64,000 nt of DNA from Osedax fenrisi (Eukaryota; Annelida; Polychaeta; Sabellida; Siboglinidae): positions 33,577,230 to 33,641,229 of the forward strand of contig OZ025243.1 in assembly GCA_964019155.1 (NCBI GenBank), written 5' to 3'. This document shows, piece after piece, positions 49,715 through 61,415 of the stretch. Both the position numbers and the translations under genes were made by a program. Under the pieces are notes generated by a model, which saw only the letters and a list, made by a program, of their open reading frames with translations, was not told the DNA's origin and ran no database searches. Position 1 is the first letter of the stretch. The number at the start of each line of letters is the position of its first letter.

Positions 49715-50678
49715 TACGCCACTCGTTATATATATATATAGGTAACATGTGTGTCACTAATAAAATACAATATATATTGTGACTAATTAAATTTATAATA
49801 AATATACAACGTCGTACATCGTAAGCTAAGTTGATCAATTTATAAAGTCGTAATCAAAGTCGCAATCATTTTTAAACAAACCGTTGCTACGGAAACGCGT
49901 CAACGTTCGTCATTAATTACACGTATTCGCTCGGGTAATTCACTTAACTGGTGTTCGTATACGAAATATTCTATAGATATCTATATATATACCACCGCCG
50001 CACTAATGGGCACTAACAGGGCATAGTAATCATATCATCGAATTTATAGCTAAATCTATATATATATATCCGCATTAGAAAATATTATATATATATATAT
50101 ACATATTTATAATAATAATTCTATATACTATACATAAATTATATATTGTACTTACATGTGTATTATATATATATACGTATACGTAATATATACCCATATA
50201 TGGTCATAGCCGGCTTAATGGGGCAAATGCGGCTATTACCCGCGGGTCTAACATTTTGAGGGGGCCATCAATATTGTAATAATTATAAAAATTAAATTCC
50301 TTACAAACTAGTGAGACGTGAGCCAGTTTATACAAAAACGTATACCACATTTAAAATATTAAAACTAACCATTATGTTATGCATTGTATATATTTAGTAT
50401 ATATATATAGTGTATATATATATATATATATATAATACTATACTATATATAGTATACTATAATTAATAAATTTAATATATTTTCTCTCCATTTTTTCGGA
50501 AATAACTTGTATAAACAATTAAATAAATGTGCCGCACGTCTCCCCAACAAATTGATAGGTCTGAACCTTTTTAATTTTTTAAATTATAATATACCCAATT
50601 TATCAAATTTAACAACGCGTATTATAAATAACACATGTTGTATTGTATTATATTGTATTATGTGTTGTAATGTATGAG

Positions 50679-50715
<37 letters not shown>

Positions 50716-51045
50716 TTAAACTTCAACATATACGAAAAATGTACCCAAGCGTACAAAAGGGGAAATATTTCTAATACGAGCCACTTTGTATGTTATTAAA
50801 TAACTTTTTATTTATTATGAGAAATTAATGAAATGTTGCCATTAATGTTGTCATTTTGTCATTAATAATTACTTAGATATTTTATACATCTATAACATTG
50901 CGATTTATATTTTTTGAATAAGTATACTTATCGTCGAAAATGTACCCGGCCCGTATTGCAAGCTATGTTTGTATGGACTGTGGAGTATATATCGATTACT
51001 TTCCCCTACATATATATATATATATATAGGTATATATATATATAT

Positions 51046-51091
<46 letters not shown>
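49715..51091. other. Spacer with an isolated element end
   Basis: No gene seen. CGATTACTTTCCCCTA at 50992-51007 is a TIR end of the GGGAAAGTAA family facing left, joined by (TA)n to the element at 51092. A block at 50212-50266 (CATAGCCGGCTTAATGGGGC) resembles a decayed transposon end. AAAATGTACCC occurs at 50735 and 50938. Confidence 0.5.
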
Positions 51092-51092
<1 letters not shown>

Positions 51093-51743
51093 GGGGAAAG
51101 TAATCGAATACGGACACACCCTTAAACCATAAATCCTACAAACAAAAAATTAATAAATAAAATATTCATAATTATATAAATAATCTAAATAAGTATTTTT
51201 TATTTTTTTAATTATTCAAAATAATGCTGATATATCCAATAAATTGATTTTTGTATTACGTTTTTAAATTTATGAAAAAAAATTTCAACTTAAACCTTCT
51301 CAAGAATATACCAAAAATCGATATAAAATATAATAATATATTATTAAAAAATAAAGCATTCTAAAATTATGTATATAATTTCTATATTTGTTATCAAATA
51401 TTCATTAAGTTATAAGCATATATCTAGAGGTCATATAGGTTCCTAATACGGGCACTCTAGATGTATTAATACGGACACCCTATAACCAATCAGCGCTCAG
51501 CGTATGAACTATTCTGATTTTCATAAAAATCGCGTGCGTTATAATATTAATATTAATACCACCAATATAGATAAATCTTAAAAATATATTATTTAGATAC
51601 TTAAATTGTATTATTAATTAAAAAATTAATAAAAATAAATAAATTATTAACTAATTAAATTAGAATAAATTATTCATAAAATTAATTATAAATAATGTAA
51701 TTATAATTTGTCTGATTGATTCATCAATAATATATATATATAG

Positions 51744-51791
<48 letters not shown>

Positions 51792-52055
51792 CTATAGTTT
51801 GTCTAGTGTATATAGGGTATCCTTATTGTAACACAGGGTTTTCGTATTCGGACATGGGTACCGAATACGGACACCTCCGTTATCTACGGAATTAAAAGAT
51901 TAAATAATATTTTAAAATCACAATAATATCTATAATCATATTATATTAATATATTGTAATTTTTGAATACAAATAATGAGTCATAAAATATTAAGACCAT
52001 TTATTGTAAAAGTGTCCGTATTAGCTAATACTAAAGTAACCTAGGTTACTTTCCC
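51092..52055. mobile_element. Non-autonomous TIR element, GGGAAAGTAA family, copy 2
   Basis: The left end is AGGGGAAAGTAATCGAATAC then GGACACAC; the right end on the other strand is ATGGGAAAGTAACCTAGGTT. It matches the element at 8384-9283 in inverted orientation through most of its length. Shared blocks are CAGCGTATGAACTATTCTGA, TTTTCATAAAAATCGCGTGC and AATAATGAGTCATAAAATAT. A (TA)n tract is inserted at 51731-51785 and the right end carries an extra palindrome (TAACCTAGGTTA). No coding capacity. Confidence 0.88.
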
Positions 52056-53014
52056 ATACGAATTTTGTAATTTTTTTTAATTTATGAAAATTAAAAATTA
52101 AATATGATATATACTATATACCTACATCGTATACCTACTGTTCCTTTTATCTGGTAGGCTACATTGTTACCAGTGACCTTGATAGTTACCAAGGTCTATT
52201 AGAAATTAAACTAAATATTTTCTTAAATTTAGGAAAATAATATACCTACAATTTTAGATCTTCCTATATAAATATACAAACTGAACTTATCTATAGCTTA
52301 TTTAGTATTACTATTCGTTTCGTCCTCTATAGGTTATACCATTTAAAATGTATATCCGTTCCAATACATATCATAGTTTATAAACTAAAACTAGTTTTAT
52401 ATTTTTAAGATTGTATATAAATAGGAATATGCAACAACCTATCCATTTACCCTAAAACTAACTAGTATAATACACCTAAATATTAAATAAATTTAACTTA
52501 AAGTTTCCTATATAGGTGTTCTATGTATATATATAGGTGTTCTGCATCAAAGTAGGAAGCACATTTTTAAAATTAATTATTAAATAAAATAACAATCTTA
52601 TACTAAGCACAATATTTTATAGACTCACTTCGGGATTTAATGCAGCTAAAAAACAAAAGGATAAAACTTTACCTTTTAAATCAAACGACCCAAAAATATC
52701 AATCCGTAAATATACATATATATTTATTATTATTTTTAATTTTTTAAAAATGTGCCTACTGTGATTCTGCTCGATAGGTATATAGCTATACCTATATAGG
52801 TATTTTGATATATAATTATTTGTTGTACAAAGTGTAATTAATGTACTTAATTACTAAACTGATATTAATCATTACATACATAGGATACATACATATCTAT
52901 AGGTTTAGATTCTAAACTTTAGAGTAAAGTAGCAGGAATATATTTTATAATGAATTAATTGGTTAGTGAATAATTATCTAATAATAATACATGTATGAAC
53001 TATTATTATAATGA
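52056..53014. other. AT-rich spacer
   Basis: No gene or clear repeat recognised. Confidence 0.5.
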
Positions 53015-53022
53015 GTATCTAC

Positions 53023-53637
53023 TATTTCTGTAAATGAAATCACTTTATGAAATATTTATACTTGTTGTAACTCACTTTTTGAAGTATCGAACTTGTTTGA
53101 ATAAAATTATTGAAGTATCATTACTTTTAGAACACAATTTTTAAGTATCGATACTTGTATATAAAGTACAGCAAGCATTGTGATAGAACTATGACTTTGA
53201 GTAAAAAATGCCTACCCGATACTTTTACTCTACACGCAAACAATGAACCAAGAATATTTCGTAATGGGATCAAACAAAATTGAGACTCTTACTAGATATA
53301 ACCGAGCACTATTAATCTATGTATCTCTTACATAATCTGTAAATAATTGTTATTTTTTCCATAGGTGGCTAATTTATGTTTTTATTATAATATATTCAAA
53401 TATATTTTAATATCTTTTTAATATCTAATATTTGCATCGATGCTTTGGGTAACTGAAACTAAGACTGCATCAATACTTTGGATAACTAAGAATGAGGCTG
53501 CACCGATACTTTGGATAACAACATTAATTATATTATCAAACATATGATCGCAAGTTAAAAATTTCTAAAGTTTGAAACCAAATTTTTTTTCAAAGTTCGA
53601 TAACTGTTCAAACTATCCGAGTTCATTTACAGCACTA
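53023..53637. mobile_element. hAT-like MITE with 8-bp target duplication
   Basis: The left end is TATTTCTGTAAATGAA; the right end on the other strand is TAGTGCTGTAAATGAA. It is bordered by the perfect 8-bp duplication GTATCTAC (53015-53022 and 53638-53645). The interior has repeated GAAGTATC and ACTTTGGATAAC words. It is 615 bp and non-coding. A smaller relative lies at 42221-42361. Confidence 0.8.
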
Positions 53638-53645
53638 GTATCTAC

Positions 53646-55302
53646 TAATACAAATGTGAGGAGAAATCAGCCAGCATACAATAATGAGAATATATTTTTA
53701 TGAAACAACAACAATAATTGTATATGGTAATTAGATTATATATTAATGTAGTGTATATATATGTATATATTAATATGTAACTCTTGCAATGGGTTATTAG
53801 AAATATATTTTAAGTTATTATTATATCCAGATATATTCTATAATAATCTACTAATATTAGTCAAACATGTTTTAGGCTAATAGAATATATAGGTATACCT
53901 ACAAAATATTGTTGATAAATTATAAGGAATAAAGATGTAGAAGAGGGTATAATACATTGGTTATACCTGTAGTTATATAAATATATAGTTATTTATATAT
54001 TTTTTATTCAAGTTAATTTATAAATTAATGTTATATTCTAATTATATAATAGAATAAAACATTACATACCCAATATAATTTATTAAATTGTATTAAATAA
54101 TAAATTATTTATATTTTTTCTAACTATTATAATGCTAAGTTGATGTAGATAAAAACTACCTAGAGTAAATTATGGTAGGTCGATTAAAAGTGAATATTAA
54201 AGAGAAATAAAATGATCTTAAGTAACTTGAGTAACTATTGAAGTAATAAAACATTTTATATTTATTTAATATTTCACTATAATTTGTATTAATACATATG
54301 ATAATGAAAATAACAATCAACATATAGATATATTTAAATAATTGTATATATGATCAAATATATCTAGGCATACACAATAGTAACCCCCACATGTTAATGT
54401 ATATATTAATTACAAATACCTATAATTCTAATTTTGAGTCACATAGTATGCAATAAGTAGTATATAAGTATATTCAATGGATACACAAAGATATATATAT
54501 ATGCATAAACTTCAATTATACAAATAATGTGAAATAATTGAGAAGTAATTCCAGAAATATTATAAAACTAACAATATGCGATAATACAAGATAATATTGA
54601 ATAGGTATGATTAAGATACATCGATATATAGAGATCGTCTATTTATGGTATAGTCAACTGAGAGCTTTAAGCTTTATAGAACTTTTACAATTAAAATAAA
54701 GTTACAAATTTATTTAGGCCTACAAAAATTATATAAAATATAAATTAAAGTTTATTGCACATAAACTAGGTATGAATAATTTAACATAATTGTAATGATA
54801 TGTATATAAATATGATATATATGTATATAATAGGCAAATACAAATTAATTTGATAATCAATCATTATTATATAAATATATTATGCAAAATTTCAATATTA
54901 TTAATAATTCAAAATTAATTCATAATATAGAAGGATTAATTATAGGTATCAAAACCTATCTATTGCTACGATATTATTAAATATATACACTTCTATATAT
55001 ATATATATATATATATGAATTTTATGTATAATATTAATTAAATATTAAAAAATATAGGTTAAATAATAGTATATTAATAATATTATTAGTTATTTAATAG
55101 AGATCAATAATATTAATCTATAATAAAATAATCATAAAATTTCAATGGATTTAAAAAAACATTTTAAATGCGTTATAATTATAATATCGATAAATATATA
55201 TTTATATAAATGAATTTTAAATTTACGAAACGATAATTTATATAAACTATATAATTACTATATGGTATATTATTGAAAGCGTAATTACAAAATAAATAGA
55301 TG
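53646..55302. other. AT-rich spacer downstream of JTB
   Basis: No gene recognised. (TA)n around 54995-55015. The right end is the 3' flank of JTB. Confidence 0.5.
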
Positions 55303-55308
55303 TTTATT
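55303..55308 (-). promoter_or_regulatory. Polyadenylation signal AATAAA for JTB
   Basis: AATAAA on the - strand, about 107 bases downstream of the JTB stop codon. Confidence 0.5.
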
Positions 55309-55415
55309 ATAACGTAAGGAAGGTTAATAACTCTAGTAGCCACGGTTACAACTGATAACAACAGTGCGACGGTACTGATGAGTATAAGAGCAGCGGTGGT
55401 GGTGGTGGTGCCTTG

Positions 55416-55560
55416 TTAGGCAGCGATCTGTTTGTTGACCCGACACATGAGGATCTTGTCCAGTCTGCGCTGCCTCAGGTTCACCAGGATGTAGGAGCCG
55501 TAGCCCAACACCAGGGTGAACAACTGGAACAGGAGGAACGACTTGGTACCACCTTCGCAA
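55416..55560 (-). CDS. JTB: JTB, terminal exon (membrane helix and C-terminal tail)
   Basis: It encodes CEGGTKSFLLFQLFTLVLGY followed by GSYILVNLRQRRLDKILMCR and VNKQIAA, then TAA. The end of JTB (jumping translocation breakpoint protein) in vertebrates has the same plan: E-G-x before a single helix, then R-Q-R-x-L-D-[RK]-x-x-x-x-x-V-x-x-Q-I at the very C-terminus. The acceptor is CCCATACACAG. The exon begins with one base completing the codon left by the phase-2 donor at 58647. JTB is a small type I membrane protein; the human protein has been linked to cytokinesis and to mitochondria. A 300-bp C-rich (on this strand) repeat lies directly upstream in the intron. The histidine-rich alternative frame here is a shadow. 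Confidence 0.82.
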
Positions 55561-55564
55561 CTGT

Positions 55565-55860
55565 GTATGGGAGGGGGGGTTAGGGGGTATTAGGGGGTTA
55601 GGGGTTATAGGGGATTAGGGGTATAGGGGGTTAGGGGTATAGGGGGTTAGGGGTATAGGGGGTTAGGGGCTATAGAGGGGTTAGGGGTATAGATAGTTAG
55701 GGTTTATAGGGCTAAGTTAGGGGGTATAGGGGGTTAGGATTTATAGGGCTAAGTTAGGGGCTATATGGGATTAGGGTTTATAGGTGTTAGGGGATATAGG
55801 AGGTTATATGGGGTTAGGGGCTATAGTGGGGTTAGGGGCTATAGGGCTAGGTTAGTGGTG
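55565..55860. repeat. Telomere-like G-rich minisatellite (GGGGTTAGGGGTATAG)n
   Basis: The + strand is a degenerate array of GGGGTTA, GGGGTATA and GGGGCTATA over about 300 bp, related to TTAGGG. The G-runs could form quadruplexes. On the - strand it is CCCCTAAC/CCCCTATA and runs to within about five bases of the JTB terminal-exon acceptor, so it serves as the pyrimidine-rich tract of that intron. It is an interstitial, not terminal, array. Confidence 0.93.
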
Positions 55861-58646
55861 ATCAACATTCAATGCACTGTGTATGGGAATTATAGGTGTT
55901 AATAGGTCTAAGTCTATAGCACTAACTGTAGTCGTGTTTCTTAAACGTTAGTATTCAATACTTCTAGAGTAATAATATATTTTAAATACTAATATCTACT
56001 ATATATCACTGTACTATATATCACTGTGGGCTACCACGATAGATAATAACTCATCTTATTGTGAAGTATGCAGAGACGAATAAATGTGTCTTTTAATGAA
56101 TAATTATTATTATTTTATTATACATATATATATTTAACATATTTTTGTATGTATTATGTGTTCATATTTAGGTTTGGTTCAGGCGTTCTATTCATGTATC
56201 AATGATAACTTATCACTAATGATTAGATTACGTGCTATAATCAATAGATTTGATTGTATTAGGTTTAGGTATGTATGTTATGTAATGTAGTATGAACAAA
56301 TCAAGAGTGCCAGGGCAACTTGGGGCTGAATACACATCTAGACCAGTAAACATGACTAGATATATGCTGAAGTATAATGTACATGAGAGTGTATTATTAC
56401 TATATCATATAAAGTGAATATATGTACATTGAATTTAGCATAATGTATATAATGCTATTATCGTCAGATTTTATGTTAATCATTATGAAAACATTAACTA
56501 CACATTTTTTGATATTTGCAATTTAACTAGTATATGGTAATTCATTAAGAAAAACCCTCTCGATTATTTAATATTTTATAATATAAATAGTTAATATGAA
56601 ATTGAGTAAAGAAAGGTATAAAGTATACTAAATATATATATATATATATATATTAGTTATACGTTAATAAAATATTTTCTATATATTTAAAAAATTTAGA
56701 TTTACTATGTATTTAAACATTATATTTAATAATTTAATATTGAATTAAACATTAACATTTGAAGAAATAATGAATTATTAAGACAACTTTCACTTTCACC
56801 ATTGTAAACAATGTAATTTTTTAAATATTTTTCACCTAGCATGTATACGATATACGATATATGTATACGATATACATTTAATATAAATATGTCGCTAAAA
56901 TGTTTTGTAGATATTAGAGATGAAATTTCAAAAAATCACATTTCTGTATTCACGAAAACTTAGAGATTCATAATTTTCATTTATAAACAAATATTATTTT
57001 TGTTATCTACTAAATAATTTATATAATTATTTATGTATCATTTCATGTGAAAAGACTACCTAAATTATCTATATTAATAAGTATACTATTAAAAATAATA
57101 TAATAAAAATATTTCACTAAACTTTGACAGTTATTTTCTCCATATTTTAATTTGATGAATATTACTCTAATAAAAAGTCTGGAACTTTTTTATTTCTTAC
57201 AATTTTTGAAATGTATATTATTAAACAACACATGTGTGCATAGACAATAATATAATTTAATGATTACAATTTTATATCATGTTTCTATCAATATATTCAC
57301 TTTTAAGCAAATGCAAACATTTAAATTACTCTAATTTAACAAATAATATAATATATAAAAAATTGTGCTTATATAGAATAATGTATTATTATTATAACTG
57401 CTAAAAATTATATACAAATATTAAAAACTTAAAGTTTTAAATAAATGTTAGTTTTTCATATCTATTTACATTCAATTGCGTGAAGGAGGTATTCCCAAAG
57501 AGAAACTTTACCGCAACAAATTATAAAAAAATATTAAAACTATAAATCACAGAAAAAGATATTTAATATTTAAAAGAGATGTATGATAGTAATTAAATTA
57601 CCTAATTAGTAATTTACAAATTCATTTTACACAAAATAATTATATTTATCTAACGAAGTATATTACAAATATGTATAATTTCTCATAGTATATATTTCAT
57701 TCTACTTTTTCTAGTGTATATATATAAATAAACAGTGTAATCCAAATGTGAATATTCAGCTTTATAGTTTTTTTTTAAATAATAATTATATTGATCAAAT
57801 TCTGTAAACAAAATTACTTAATTTTTTCAAATTTATATATAAAATTGCATATTAATAATGTATACAATTAAAAATACATATATTAAGTGTTATAATTTCA
57901 GTTAATCATTATTAAAATAATTAGAAAAAATGATTATTTATGAAAAAATTTAAATAGTTAAATATAAATAAGTAGATAAAGTAAATAGTTAGATAAATAA
58001 TTAATAATATAATAGGTTGTATGATTTTAATCTATATTTCTGTTGGAGATTTTATATTTTCAAATCAGGTATTATTTGAAAAAAAAATAAATTGAACCAA
58101 ATTTAATGAGATTTGAACAGGATACTTGTCAATATCAGACACTAGTAGCTATATTAGCTATGAAGTCATTAGGACAAGTTTTTAGATAAAATTGTACATT
58201 TATATTTAAATATATAAATTAATACTATTGGCTACTTACTAATTTTAGAGTGAAAATTTAGTATAACAAAACAATCAATATACATTTGTAAAATAGTAAA
58301 TATTAAATAAAACCAAAACCAAATACTAAAATGAATTGGCCATTAACTTCTTATAAAGATTAGAAATCTTAAAAAACTAAAATGGTTTTCTTATCATTCT
58401 AAAAATAATATCATTAGTAGTCCGGTATATAATCAATAAGCAACAGTAATCAGTAAGCACTTACTCCCAAATAAGTGTAATAAACATAATATTCTTATAA
58501 TATTCATAATATGTAATATGTAATAATATAATACAGTAACACGTTAGTAATATAATATATTTAACTATAATTAATGATATCGATAGCTAAGACACTTTGA
58601 TACACTTTAACAGCATGCTACATGGGAGCTGATTAGTGCTGCGTAC
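55861..58646. other. JTB intron, AT-rich
   Basis: No further exon seen. (TA)n at 56633-56652; ATACGATATACGATATATGT repeats around 56842-56876. A tRNA-like SINE remnant at 58094-58175 is listed separately. Confidence 0.55.
58094..58175 (-). mobile_element. Decayed tRNA-like SINE head
   Basis: The - strand reads ACTTCATAGCTAATATAGCT, then ACTAGTGTCTGATATTGACA, then AGTATCCTGTTCAAATCTCA. TAGCTAATATAGC resembles an A box and GTTCAAATC a B box at tRNA-like spacing. The stems are not conserved, so not a working tRNA. It is a different family from the SINE at 40391. Confidence 0.4.
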
Positions 58647-58738
58647 CTTCGTTCTATAGAGTAGGGTACGGCATCTTTACCGACGCACGACAGTATCTGT
58701 TTATATCCCGTCGGCATGCATTCGTCTTTCTTCATTTT
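58647..58738 (-). CDS. JTB: JTB, internal exon (cysteine-rich domain)
   Basis: It encodes KMKKDECMPTGYKQILSCVG followed by KDAVPYSIER. This matches the luminal JTB core, in which P-E-C-x-P-T-G-Y is followed by a C about seven residues later (ECMPTGYKQILSC here). The acceptor CCCACCTCACAG and the donor GAAG|GTACGC are good. It starts in phase 0, as required by the donor at 59272, and ends with two bases of a codon that the terminal exon completes. A further Cys-x-Ser/Cys pair seen in vertebrate JTB after this point is reduced to a single Cys at the start of the next exon. Confidence 0.85.
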
Positions 58739-59271
58739 CTGTGAGGTGGGGAGGTATGCGTTAAGTTGTGTGTATACTATACACTGTATAGAGAGTAAAA
58801 CATCAAGGCTTATGTACGTTTATTAGAGGACTTATTCTTCAAGTGCTTATACATAGCGGCGGTCCGCTATATATAGCCAGCCGTCTGCACGTGGGGCGGT
58901 CATGCGAGACGGCCACGCAGGAATGTGAATGCGCGATAACGGGCACTAGGCGTACGTGCGGCGCTGGTATCACGTTGATAGATAATATCGACGCATATGG
59001 ATAATCGACTACAATTATATATTTTATGATGTGTAGGAGAGGGGAGGGGTTATATTGGGAGAGATGTTAGGGGACGGGATGTGTGGGGTATGGAAAGTCA
59101 TTTTATAGAAGATTAATATTATTTACATATATTTAATTTTAAATAATAGTAGAACCTCTATTAAAATATATATATATATATATATATATAAATATAAATA
59201 TAAATATAAATTTAAATATAATAATGTGGCAGAGATAACTATAGATGAAGCTATCGCTCTAATATAGTAAC
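58739..59271. other. JTB intron with a GC-rich island
   Basis: 58850-58975 is markedly GC- and CpG-rich. It contains the inverted repeat TAGCGG...CCGCTA around a TATATATAG box, a CACGTG and several GCGC words. No frame compatible with the phase-0 exons on both sides was found, so it is not an extra JTB exon. It may be a promoter-like or other regulatory island. A G-rich patch at 59036-59095 follows and (TA)n at 59166-59191. Confidence 0.5.
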
Positions 59272-59339
59272 GTTTTCAAAATCTGTGCATATTCTGCATG
59301 CGCTCGTAGACTTCAAGGTTTCGCATTCTTTACTGACAT
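59272..59339 (-). CDS. JTB: JTB, exon upstream of the CPTGY core
   Basis: It encodes VSKECETLKSTSACRICTDF then EN. In JTB the segment C-x-x-C-x-x-F followed by K-x-x-x-E-C-x-P-T-G-Y is diagnostic. Joining this exon to the next gives CRICTDFENKMKKDECMPTGY, which reproduces that spacing. The acceptor is ATTACATTACAG and the donor is GAAAAC|GTTACT in phase 0. It begins with two bases of a codon, so the preceding exon, with the signal peptide, must end in phase 1. That exon was not found between 59340 and the window end. Confidence 0.75.
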
Positions 59340-59702
59340 CTGTAATGTAATAGTGTGTAATACGACGTGCTTAATATAGTATTACGTGAAATATTGAATT
59401 GGTATTATTTAATAAGAATTCCTATAATTATACACATATTAATACCTATACACGATCGAATAATTGATCTATGAACGATTATATATTTATTGACATATAT
59501 TATGATTTAAATCGTAAATATATATAAATATGATAAATACGCACTATCAGTCGAATTCGTAGCACTCCTTAGATGTACATTTTCCACTATCAAAGAGATC
59601 GACAATATACTGCGGGATGGTGTATATTGAAATAATAACTTATGGCCGGATACTGATGCTCTACACCTGCTAACTTATTGACAAATAGCAAGTATTAGCT
59701 AT
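59340..59702. other. JTB intron, with an exon-like patch
   Basis: 59550-59615 is GC-richer and has open frames and acceptor-like AGs on both strands. On the - strand, after CATCCCGCAG, one reads YIVDLFDSGKCTSKECYEFD and a stop. On the + strand, after GAATTCGTAG, HSLDVHFPLSKRSTIYCGMV. Neither fits JTB phases. Left unassigned. Confidence 0.3.
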
Positions 59703-59930
59703 CTGTAAGAGAGGAAGAGAGTGATAGAGAGAAATAGAGAGAGGGGAGAGATAGGAAGAGATAGAGTGGAGAGAGAGAGGGGAAGAAAGAGTGAGAAAGA
59801 TAGGATGATAGATAGAGAGTGAGAGAGAAATAGGGATAGAGAAAGAGATATAGGAGGTGGGAGAGATAGAAAGATAGATATAGTGAGGAGTGCGAGAGAG
59901 ACAGAGAGGGAGCAGAGATATATCTAAATA
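59703..59930. repeat. Polypurine GA-rich tract
   Basis: About 220 bases almost free of pyrimidines on the + strand: GAGAGA with GATAGA and GGGGAGAG. The Ser/Leu-rich - strand frame is its translation. Such mirror-like purine tracts can form triplex DNA. Confidence 0.93.
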
Positions 59931-61159
59931 ATAACAGATAAAGCAGTATCTTATAGGCTTTCACTAATTATGTTACTTAATGTTAATGGACACTTAATAC
60001 TTGATGATATATCACTTAATGCATCTGATAGTTTATCCTATACAATGCATATTATTATCATTAAGCATTTGTTATATATTTATTATTAGAAAATAATTTT
60101 ATAATATAATTATACACCAATCATATTTTAGATATATATATAATTATTCAAAAAATTATAATAGATTATTGTATACAATTAAATTAGGAAAATATGTAAT
60201 TATTAATAATTTTATAAATAATTTTATATTAGAATCAATAATATGTAATTATTAATAATTTATAAATAATTTTATATTAGAATCAATAATAAATTATATT
60301 ATGAAAAACATTTTTAAATGAAATAATGCTTTTTGGTGGAGATTATAATTATAATTAGATAGTGATAAATTTGTAAAGGCATGTATGTTTTTAAAGCAAT
60401 AAAAGCAATATATATATATATATATATATTAATCTATAATGTAAGCAGATTCAGTTATTAATAAGTGAATATATATAATTATATATTAGCAGACATGTAT
60501 TATTATCAATAGCTACATATAGCAGAACGTACAAGCTGTTGACATTAATAATTGACACACATCATAGTAACATGCATTTGTCCTCACCACACGAAGATGA
60601 TGCTTATAATTACTATTCTTCTCTTTGAGCAACAGTCAATCATTTCATATTAATACCTATAAACATAGTGAATGCTAATCAACGGTATTAATAGGCTACT
60701 ATTAATACTAATTTAGTATTCTATTACCGTACAAACAATCAATATATGTCTGAAAATTAAAATATATCTATATTCTGAAAATGACTCATACTTAATAATA
60801 TGGTATTAATATATAAGGAATATACTAAGAGATTACTGATTTTTTAGATAGTGTTCATGAATTGTTAATATTATATATATATAGTGTATAATATACTACA
60901 ACTAATATTAAAACATCACATATGATAGTATACTATTTAATAAATAAAATATAATTATAACAATGTGTAATTTTACATTTAATATAATCAGATGCTGTCA
61001 TCATATTTCATAAATATACAAGAAGGTATATTATGATTAATTTTACAAAAATTACAATATTATATTAAATATAAAATAAATCACTGAATATAAACTAATG
61101 AACTAAAAATCTGTTTAGTTTTCAAGTGTCATTCATTATGTGTATGAACATTTTCTGTA
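59931..61159. other. AT-rich spacer
   Basis: No gene. A two-copy tandem repeat of about 48 bp (TGTAATTATTAATAATTTTA...TTAGAATCAATAATA) lies at 60196-60292, and (TA)n at 60410-60429. Confidence 0.5.
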
Positions 61160-61415
61160 TTTCGACTAAAGGCAAAACTTAGTAAACAATGTAATTCACA
61201 GTTAAATTATAGAGGGTGCTAATGATATCAAAAAATATTGGAATATATAGTTAATAACTAGTTTAATATAGAGTATGATAGGTGCATGTATAATACAAAT
61301 TGTATATCATAAAACTTATGCATATGTATTTAATAATGAATAAGTTTATATACAAAGTATAATCAAGTAAAGTGTTTAGTAGTATAGTAATATAATTATT
61401 AGATATTGACTAATA
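61160..61415 (+). repeat. Direct repeat, copy 1 (partner at 61793-62050)
   Basis: Shares GACTAAAGGCAAAACTTAGTAAACAATGTAA-type sequence, ATAGAGGGTGCTAATGATAT, TGCATATGTAT and TATAATCAAGTAAAG with the second copy 630 bp downstream, in the same order. Diverged, non-coding. Confidence 0.75.

Noticed and set aside
55333..55560. His-rich 75-codon - strand ORF
   Set aside because: Frame shadow of the JTB terminal exon and its 3' UTR.
58850..58975. Additional JTB exon
   Set aside because: All splice-compatible frames contain a stop or break the phase-0 junction that reproduces the JTB motif.
59695..59964. Ser/Leu-rich 89-codon - strand ORF
   Set aside because: Translation of the polypurine tract.
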